Shown: positions 59,100 to 64,000 of the stretch, piece after piece
How the letters are laid out: each line of letters opens with the position of its first letter
How positions within the stretch are numbered: the first letter of the stretch is position 1
Assembly (NCBI RefSeq): GCF_014202345.1
Contig: NZ_JACHGO010000002.1
Span: 124,001-188,000 of the forward strand
DNA length: 64,000 nucleotides
Source: Desulfovibrio intestinalis
GTDB lineage: Bacteria > Desulfobacterota > Desulfovibrionia > Desulfovibrionales > Desulfovibrionaceae
Reading direction: 5' to 3'
Notes under the pieces: model-generated
The model's database searches: none
What the model was told of the DNA's origin: nothing
Seen by the model: the letters and a program-made list of their open reading frames with translations, nothing else
Position numbers and translations under genes: made by a program

Positions 59100-60389
59100 C
59101 TACAGGGAGGCCAATGCCTGATCCAGGTCAGCCAGTATGTCGTCGATATGCTCAATGCCGATAGACAGGCGTACAGTGTTGGGCCAAATACCCGTAAGCG
59201 CCAGCTCTTCTTCCGTCATTTGCGAATGGGTTGTGGACGCAGGGTGGATCACAAGTGATTTGGCGTCAGCCACATTGGCCAGCAGGGAGAAGACGCGCAG
59301 TTTGTCAATGAAGGCTCTGGCCTCAGCCGCGCCGCCCTTGATTTCAACGGTGAAGATGCTGCCGCCCCCGTTGGGGAAGTAACGCTTGTACAGCGCGTGG
59401 CTGGGGCTGTTGGGCAGGCTTGGGTGGTTGACTGCCTCGACCCTGGGGTGGGCGTGCAGGTGTTGCACAACAGCCAGGGCATTTTGCACATGGCGTTCCA
59501 CGCGCAGGGACAGGGTTTCAAGCCCCTGAAGGATCAGAAAAGCGTGCAGGGGGGCTATTGCCGCGCCAAGATCGCGCAGCAATATGGCCCGTGCCCGCAC
59601 AATATAGGCCGCCGCCCCGACGGCCTTGGTGAAGCTCAATCCGTGATAACTCGGATCCGGCTCACTCATGTAGGAAAATCTTTCAGACGCGGCCCAGTCA
59701 AAGCGGCCACTGTCAACAATAACGCCGCCCAAAGCCGCACCGTGCCCGCCCATAAATTTTGTGGCAGAATGCACCACGATGTCTGCGCCGTATTCAATGG
59801 GGCGCATAAGCCAGGGTGTGGCAAAGGTATTGTCTACCACCAGGGGAATACCGTGTTTGTGGGCAAGGGCTGCAAGGGCTTCCATATCCACAATATTGCT
59901 GTGGGGGTTGCCCATGCTCTCCACAAATATGGCGCGGGTTTCCGGCTTTATGGCTTCTTCAAAGCAGTCCATATGGGCGGGGTCTACAAAGGTTGTATCA
60001 ACCCCCCAGCTTTTGAGCGTGTGGGCAAGCAGGTTATAGGTGCCGCCGTACAGGGTTTTGGCGGCAACAATATGGTCTCCGGCACGGGCCAGGTTTTGCA
60101 GGGCATAGCTTACGGCGGCTGCGCCGCTGGCCGTGGCAAGAGCCGCCACGCCGCCTTCAAGCGCTGCCACACGCTGTTCCAGGGCATCCTGCGTGGGATT
60201 GGTCAGACGGCTGTATATATTGCCGGGGTCGGTCAGGTTGAACCGGGCCTCTGCGTGAGCGCAGTCGTCAAAGACATAGGATGTCGTCTGGTAAATGGGC
60301 ACTGCCCTTGCCCCGCTGGCTGAATCAGGTTTTTCCTGCCCGGCGTGCACTTGCAGGGTTTCAAACCGCAGCCCTTTTTCGTGATTCAT
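59100..60389 (-). CDS. metY: O-acetylhomoserine sulfhydrylase (MetY/Cys-Met PLP family)
   Basis: 429 residues, the longer length typical of MetY over MetB/MetC. PLP-enzyme landmarks: TTSYVFDDCAHAEARFNL, YSRLTNPTQDALEQRVAALE, the PLP lysine in VVHSATKFMGGHGAALGG (~residue 210) and VNHPSLPNSPSH. Makes homocysteine from O-acetylhomoserine and sulfide, fitting a sulfide-producing organism; O-acetylserine use is possible. A palindrome at 60472-60486 lies about 85 bases upstream. Confidence 0.95.
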   Translation of the reverse strand: MNHEKGLRFETLQVHAGQEKPDSASGARAVPIYQTTSYVFDDCAHAEARFNLTDPGNIYSRLTNPTQDALEQRVAALEGGVAALATASGAAAVSYALQNLARAGDHIVAAKTLYGGTYNLLAHTLKSWGVDTTFVDPAHMDCFEEAIKPETRAIFVESMGNPHSNIVDMEALAALAHKHGIPLVVDNTFATPWLMRPIEYGADIVVHSATKFMGGHGAALGGVIVDSGRFDWAASERFSYMSEPDPSYHGLSFTKAVGAAAYIVRARAILLRDLGAAIAPLHAFLILQGLETLSLRVERHVQNALAVVQHLHAHPRVEAVNHPSLPNSPSHALYKRYFPNGGGSIFTVEIKGGAAEARAFIDKLRVFSLLANVADAKSLVIHPASTTHSQMTEEELALTGIWPNTVRLSIGIEHIDDILADLDQALASL

Positions 60390-60698
60390 TGTGGTTTCCC
60401 CCTCGCGTCAAACCGCGCTATTCTTAGTTTTGAAACGGCTTGCTGTGCCGTAGTTTGTTTTCTTATTGATTTGGTATGTAATACCATGTCGCAGGCAATT
60501 GCCTTTGTCAATACCCGTTACGGGCACTACAGTCATAGATGCACTTTGTCAAAATCGTAATTTTGGCAGGTTCGTGTAGGAGTCCTACCCAGTGCAGAGC
60601 AGGGGGGTACAGTTGCAGGGCAGGCGTCCAAGGGCTAATATTCTTGCCCTGCCGCCTTTTTGAGGCGGAGAATTCGTAAGAGGATGCAAGGAGGCCGC
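60390..60698. other. Divergent promoter region metY / cinA
   Basis: 309 bases. Contains TGGTAT-GTA-ATACCA (60472-60486) and AGGCAATTGCCT (60493-60504), both perfect palindromes. On the minus strand TTGACA (60514-60509) lies just before the second one. No SAM riboswitch signature recognised. Confidence 0.6.
60472..60504 (-). promoter_or_regulatory. Candidate metY operator region
   Basis: Two perfect palindromes, TGGTATGTAATACCA and AGGCAATTGCCT, immediately downstream of a minus-strand TTGACA. Position relative to metY suits a repressor of sulfur-amino-acid genes; the regulator is unknown. Confidence 0.5.
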
Positions 60699-61970
60699 AT
60701 GAGGGCGGAAATCATTTCAGTGGGTACGGAACTTCTGCTGGGGCACACCATCAATACTGACGCCACGCATGTGGCCAGAGCGCTTTCGTCTTTGGGTATG
60801 GACCTTTTACAGGTGCACACGGTGGGTGACAATGGCGGGCGGCTTGAATCCGCATTGCGCGAAGCTCTTGGACGCGCGCAAATAATCATCACAACCGGCG
60901 GGCTTGGACCCACGGATGATGACATGACCAAGGAAACCGTGGCCCGTGTTACAGAATGCCCCCTTGAAGAAGATGCGGACAGCCTGCGCCGTTTGCGGGA
61001 ATATTTTGGCGAGCGGCCCATATCTGCCAATCAGCTCAAGCAGGCCTGCTTGCCGCGCGGCTCCGTAGCCTTTCCCAATGACGCTGGCACTGCCCCCGGT
61101 TGCGCCGTGCCCGTGGGGACCGGGCAATGGGTTATTCTGTTGCCGGGGCCGCCTTCCGAGCTTTTGCCCATGCTCGAAAACAGCGTAATGCCATTTTTGC
61201 AGAAGATGGCGGATTCGGTCATAGCGTCTTTTATGGTGCGTACCTTTGGCATAGGCGAGGGCGCTGCGGCGTTGCGTATTGCCGATCTGACTGAGGGCGG
61301 TAACCCCACAGCTGCTCCTTACGCCAGTGATGCAGAAATGTTCGTGCGTGTGACGGCCAAGGCGCAAAGCGCCGCAGCTGCGGAAGCTCTGGCGATGCCC
61401 GTGGTGGACGAGGTGCGCGCACGTCTGGGCGACGTGGTCTATGGTATCAATGTGACGGGCCTGGAGGCCGTGGTGGTGGATAAGCTGCGGGAGAGCGGGC
61501 AGAGCCTGGCCACGGCGGAATCGTGCACCGGAGGTCTGCTGGCCAAGCGTATTACAGACCAGCCCGGTTCCTCAGAAGTATTTGGCTACGGGCTGATTAC
61601 CTACGCCAATGAAGCCAAGACCAAACTTTTGGGTGTACCTGAAGAAATGCTGGCGCAACACGGAGCTGTAAGCCCTGAAGTGGCCCGTTGCATGGCCGTG
61701 GGAGTACGTGAACGCTATGAGGCGGACTATGGCCTTGGCATTACCGGCGTGGCCGGACCCGGCGGCGGAACGGAAAGCAAGCCCGTGGGCCTTGTGTATG
61801 TGGCCTTGAGCTATGGGCAAGATGTGTGGTTGCGTGAGCTCCGCCCACAGGGACGCTATCTTGGCCGGGAGTGGACGCGGCGGCTGGCCTCAAGCCATGC
61901 GCTGGACATGCTGCGCAGGCATCTTGCCGGGTTGCCCGTGGAAGCACAGTGGGCGGTTGAAGCCCGGTAG
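60699..61970 (+). CDS. cinA: CinA-like protein with nicotinamide-nucleotide amidase domain
   Basis: 423 residues from ATG 60699 (MRAEIISVGTELLLGHTINT), AAGGAGG five bases upstream. N-terminal MoCF-type domain (~1-170; ITTGGLGPTDDDMTKE), a middle linker domain, and a C-terminal CinA amidase (~265-410) with SCTGGLLAKRIT and GITGVAGPGGGTESKPVG. The two domains hydrolyse ADP-ribose-like compounds and deamidate nicotinamide mononucleotide in pyridine nucleotide recycling. Monocistronic, terminator at 62081. Confidence 0.95.
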   Translation: MRAEIISVGTELLLGHTINTDATHVARALSSLGMDLLQVHTVGDNGGRLESALREALGRAQIIITTGGLGPTDDDMTKETVARVTECPLEEDADSLRRLREYFGERPISANQLKQACLPRGSVAFPNDAGTAPGCAVPVGTGQWVILLPGPPSELLPMLENSVMPFLQKMADSVIASFMVRTFGIGEGAAALRIADLTEGGNPTAAPYASDAEMFVRVTAKAQSAAAAEALAMPVVDEVRARLGDVVYGINVTGLEAVVVDKLRESGQSLATAESCTGGLLAKRITDQPGSSEVFGYGLITYANEAKTKLLGVPEEMLAQHGAVSPEVARCMAVGVRERYEADYGLGITGVAGPGGGTESKPVGLVYVALSYGQDVWLRELRPQGRYLGREWTRRLASSHALDMLRRHLAGLPVEAQWAVEAR

Positions 61971-62038
61971 CGTGCTGCGGGGTATACTGGGGGCATTTTT
62001 TTTCTTGGCGTTGCGGTGTATTACATTCTTGCGCAGTG

Positions 62039-62072
62039 CTAGAGCATTTAAATTTTTTCAAAGCTAATATGC
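62039..62072. repeat. Dispersed repeat, fragment F (internally deleted)
   Basis: CTAGAGCATTTAAA (left end) is joined directly to TTTTTTCAAAGCTAATATG (right-end-like). It looks like an element with its hairpin core deleted. 69 bases after cinA. Confidence 0.5.
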
Positions 62073-62080
62073 CTTAAATC

Positions 62081-62116
62081 CAGAGGCCGGAGCGGCTGTC
62101 GCCGCTCCGGCCTCTG
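62081..62116. terminator. Terminator between cinA and PII-like gene
   Basis: Perfect 16-bp stem CAGAGGCCGGAGCGGC / GCCGCTCCGGCCTCTG, loop TGTC, followed by ATATTTTTC on the plus side. Confidence 0.93.
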
Positions 62117-62139
62117 ATATTTTTCTGTTTCAGCAGCGA

Positions 62140-62814
62140 TCAGGCATTGAGTGAAATATAACGCTCAATGCTGGTGGTAAAGACAATGCCGCCGCCCGGT
62201 TCGCTGAAAACAGGCTGGCTGCTCAATGCCTCTAAAATGCCGTCGGTTGCGGCGTTTTCGCTTATAATGACAAGAAATTCCTTTTCAGGCGTCAGGCTGA
62301 TGCCGAAGAACTTCACGTCTTCCTCGGTACCGGTGCCCCTGGCTCCCAAAATGGTGCCGCCGCGCGCTCCGGCCTGCCGGGCTACAGCCATGAGCTCTTC
62401 GGCCTGCCCGTAATTGATGATGCTGCATATCATGGTATAGCCGGATTTCATGTCTTTTCCCTCAATAGTATGTAGTAAAGGCTCGTGGCTGGCGGTCTGA
62501 TTAGCGCGCAGCAGGGTCTTCGGCACGTCCAGTACGATGGCTGCGCCTGCACGGCACCGGGGATTTTTCAACGTCCCTTCCACAATGGCTGTGATAACGT
62601 TTTCAGTCTCATCCTGCGTGAGAATGAGGATAATATCCTGATCAACACAATCCGGGCATGAGCCGCAGCTGCACCCGTCTTCGGCCAGGCAGCGGCCATG
62701 AAGTCTTGTGCCGCCGCGAGCTCCGCCTTCCTTGGAGGCATCAACAACGGCCATGCCGCAGCCGCAATCGGCAAAAACCACAAGCAGCTTGGCGGGCAAA
62801 AACTGTATATTCAT
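62140..62814 (-). CDS. Tandem PII-like signalling protein
   Basis: 224 residues from ATG 62814 (MNIQFLPAKLLVVFADCGCG). Two PII/GlnB-like halves seem present: residues ~10-105 (LLVVFADCGCGMAVVDASKE, IILILTQDETENVITAIVEG) and ~120-220 (SGYTMICSIINYGQAEELMA, ARGGTILGARGTG, FLVIISENAATDGILEAL). The GARGGTI and RGGTRLHG segments match the PII T-loop/B-loop glycines. The first half carries a Cys-rich insert (CLAEDGCSCGSCPDC) that could hold a metal or redox site. It lies 38 bases downstream of nhaB in the same operon, so control of the antiporter by a nucleotide or redox signal is inferred. Confidence 0.75.
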   Translation of the reverse strand: MNIQFLPAKLLVVFADCGCGMAVVDASKEGGARGGTRLHGRCLAEDGCSCGSCPDCVDQDIILILTQDETENVITAIVEGTLKNPRCRAGAAIVLDVPKTLLRANQTASHEPLLHTIEGKDMKSGYTMICSIINYGQAEELMAVARQAGARGGTILGARGTGTEEDVKFFGISLTPEKEFLVIISENAATDGILEALSSQPVFSEPGGGIVFTTSIERYISLNA

Positions 62815-62852
62815 TGGTAGGTTCTCCACATATTTGGCGCGAAATCAGGCGG

Positions 62853-64000
62853 CTACAAGAAAAAATAGATGCAAATGGCTCCGGTGGCGGTCATCACAAT
62901 GGTATAGGGGAAGGCCAGTTTGACCATCCGCATGTACGAAAGCTTGATGAGCGGCGCCAGCGAAGAAGTGAGCAGAAAGAGAAATGCAGCCTGCCCGTTG
63001 GGAGTTGCCACAGCAGGAATATTGGTGCCCATATTCACCACCACAGCGATTTTTTCGTACCATTCGCTGGAGAACAGGCCAGCCGCATGGGCCTTATCCA
63101 TCTCGGTAATAAAGACTGAAGCGATGAATACGTTGTCGCTCACAAAGGACAATGTGCCGTTAACCAGATAAAGCGCCAGCAACTGGGGCTTGCCCTGGAA
63201 CTGGAAAACCCATTCCACAAGCGGTGTTACCAGATGCTGGTCATGCACCACCGAAAGAATGCCGAAGAAAATAATGATAAGGCAGACAAAGGGCATGGCG
63301 TTGTTGAACGCCTCGGAAAAATCATGTTCCTTGGTTTTGCCCGTCATGGCTGAAAGCAGAATGATAAGCGTAAGCCCAAGCAGGCCGATTTCCGCCACAT
63401 GCAGGGCAAGAGCCAAAATCAGCAACACACCCACAACGCACTGGGTGATGTAGAGAAAGCGCGTCTGGTCTGAAAGCTGGCGCGCCTTTTTTTCAGCGTC
63501 TTTAACGATGAGTTCTCGAATGGCCTCCGGCAATTGGTATCCGAAACCGGGAAAGCGGAAAATTTCAAGCAGAGGGCAGAGGGTAAAGCCCACAAGCGCT
63601 ACCGGCATTGCAATAACGGCGTTGTGCAGGAAAAATTCTGCAAAGGACCAGCCCATCATGGTGCCGATCATGAGGTTTTGCGGTTCGCCCACAATGGTCA
63701 TAGTGCCGCCAAGGGCGGTTCCCAGCGCCCCGTGCATGATGATGTTGCGCAAAAAACCGCAAAATTCTTCAACTTCCGGGGCTTCTTTGCCGTTGGTTGA
63801 CGTAAAGGCCCCGGCAACCTTGCGGAAAATTGCGTAAAAGTTAAAGCAGACTGCTATGATGATGGCCATGAGGGTCAGGGCGTCCAGAAATGCGGAAAGT
63901 GTGGCGCTGACAATGCAGAATGCCAATGACAGCCAGTGCTTTTTTCGAATTGCGATAAAAAGCCGGGTAAAAACAACAAAAACCACATCTTTCAGATAAT
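62853..64000 (-). CDS. nhaB: Na+/H+ antiporter NhaB, C-terminal part (5' truncated by window edge)
   Basis: The frame is open to base 64000 (YLKDVVFVVFTRLFIAIRKK), so about 130 N-terminal residues of the ~510-residue protein lie outside. NhaB features: SATLSAFLDALTLMAIIIAV, GGTMTIVGEPQNLMIG, NGTLSFVSDNVFIASVFITE, and MGTNIPAVATPNGQAAFLFL, close to the E. coli protein. Exchanges cytoplasmic Na+ for protons at the inner membrane. The PII-like gene follows 38 bases downstream and is probably cotranslated from the same message. Confidence 0.93.
   Translation of the reverse strand, partial: YLKDVVFVVFTRLFIAIRKKHWLSLAFCIVSATLSAFLDALTLMAIIIAVCFNFYAIFRKVAGAFTSTNGKEAPEVEEFCGFLRNIIMHGALGTALGGTMTIVGEPQNLMIGTMMGWSFAEFFLHNAVIAMPVALVGFTLCPLLEIFRFPGFGYQLPEAIRELIVKDAEKKARQLSDQTRFLYITQCVVGVLLILALALHVAEIGLLGLTLIILLSAMTGKTKEHDFSEAFNNAMPFVCLIIIFFGILSVVHDQHLVTPLVEWVFQFQGKPQLLALYLVNGTLSFVSDNVFIASVFITEMDKAHAAGLFSSEWYEKIAVVVNMGTNIPAVATPNGQAAFLFLLTSSLAPLIKLSYMRMVKLAFPYTIVMTATGAICIYFFL

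Noticed and set aside
1-64000. CRISPR arrays, insertion sequences or prophage genes
   Set aside because: No regularly spaced repeats, transposases, integrases or phage structural genes were seen anywhere in the window.

Overview
The window is from a Desulfovibrio-like (Desulfovibrionales) sulfate-reducing bacterium. Pointers to this are moderately GC-rich DNA, an Mfd/parvulin/RodZ/RecO block followed by glyQ-glyS, hypA-hypB nickel maturation genes, a NikKMLQO-type nickel transporter, catalase in an apparently anaerobic lineage, and protein sequences typical of that group. The genus is inferred from overall gene content and protein feel, since no search could be run. No phage, transposase or CRISPR array is visible, so most of the window looks like core or stable accessory chromosome.

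Layout. 1-10.9 kb (all +): the 3' part of mfd, a parvulin-like lipoprotein, a SurA-like chaperone, a RodZ-like HTH membrane protein, recO, glyQ-glyS, rpsT and tRNA-Arg(ACG). 11.3-13.5 kb (+): an AT-richer pair, an MFS exporter and a RibD/DHFR-like reductase, just after the tRNA. 13.7-19.2 kb (all -): one operon encoding a Tat-exported ModA-like binding protein, a NapH-like membrane polyferredoxin, a NifB radical SAM protein and an NMT1/TauA-type ABC importer, with no nitrogenase structural gene nearby. 20.1-22.7 kb (-): a FocA-type formate channel and a BASS-family transporter, separated by long AT-rich non-coding DNA. 23.2-30.6 kb: AMIN and TPR envelope proteins (-), hypA-hypB (+), an unknown exported protein (-), a SPOR protein (+) and catalase (+). 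31-36.2 kb (+): a YbhGFSR-like efflux ABC system. 36.4-43 kb: a potassium channel, a DcrB-like exported protein, an iron-sulfur flavoprotein, a WcbI-like protein, QueD with a newly recognised 55-residue membrane protein upstream, DUF1848, and a MarR-SDR pair. 43.3-48.2 kb (-): livKHMGF. 48.5-52.4 kb (-): der, an RluA-type pseudouridine synthase and a PAS-GGDEF protein. 52.9-56.8 kb (-): nickel transport genes. 57.3-64 kb: a glycosyltransferase, a second DcrB-like protein, metY, cinA, a tandem PII-like protein and a truncated nhaB.

How genes work together. NikKMLQO imports nickel and HypA/HypB insert it into [NiFe] hydrogenases, so both halves of one nickel economy are present although 26 kb apart. 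The PII-like gene lies directly downstream of nhaB in the same direction and may gate the antiporter. The MarR gene has a palindrome placed exactly between a -35 and a -10 box, and probably controls itself and the following SDR.

Most unusual signals: (1) the orphan NifB operon; (2) a dispersed, structured intergenic repeat of about 140-150 bp with compensatory base changes, whose complete and partial copies all lie just downstream of plus-strand genes; (3) an intrinsic terminator in the 5' region of the NifB operon with no gene to terminate; (4) the nhaB-linked tandem PII-like protein with a cysteine-rich insert; (5) the 55-residue membrane protein translationally coupled to queD.
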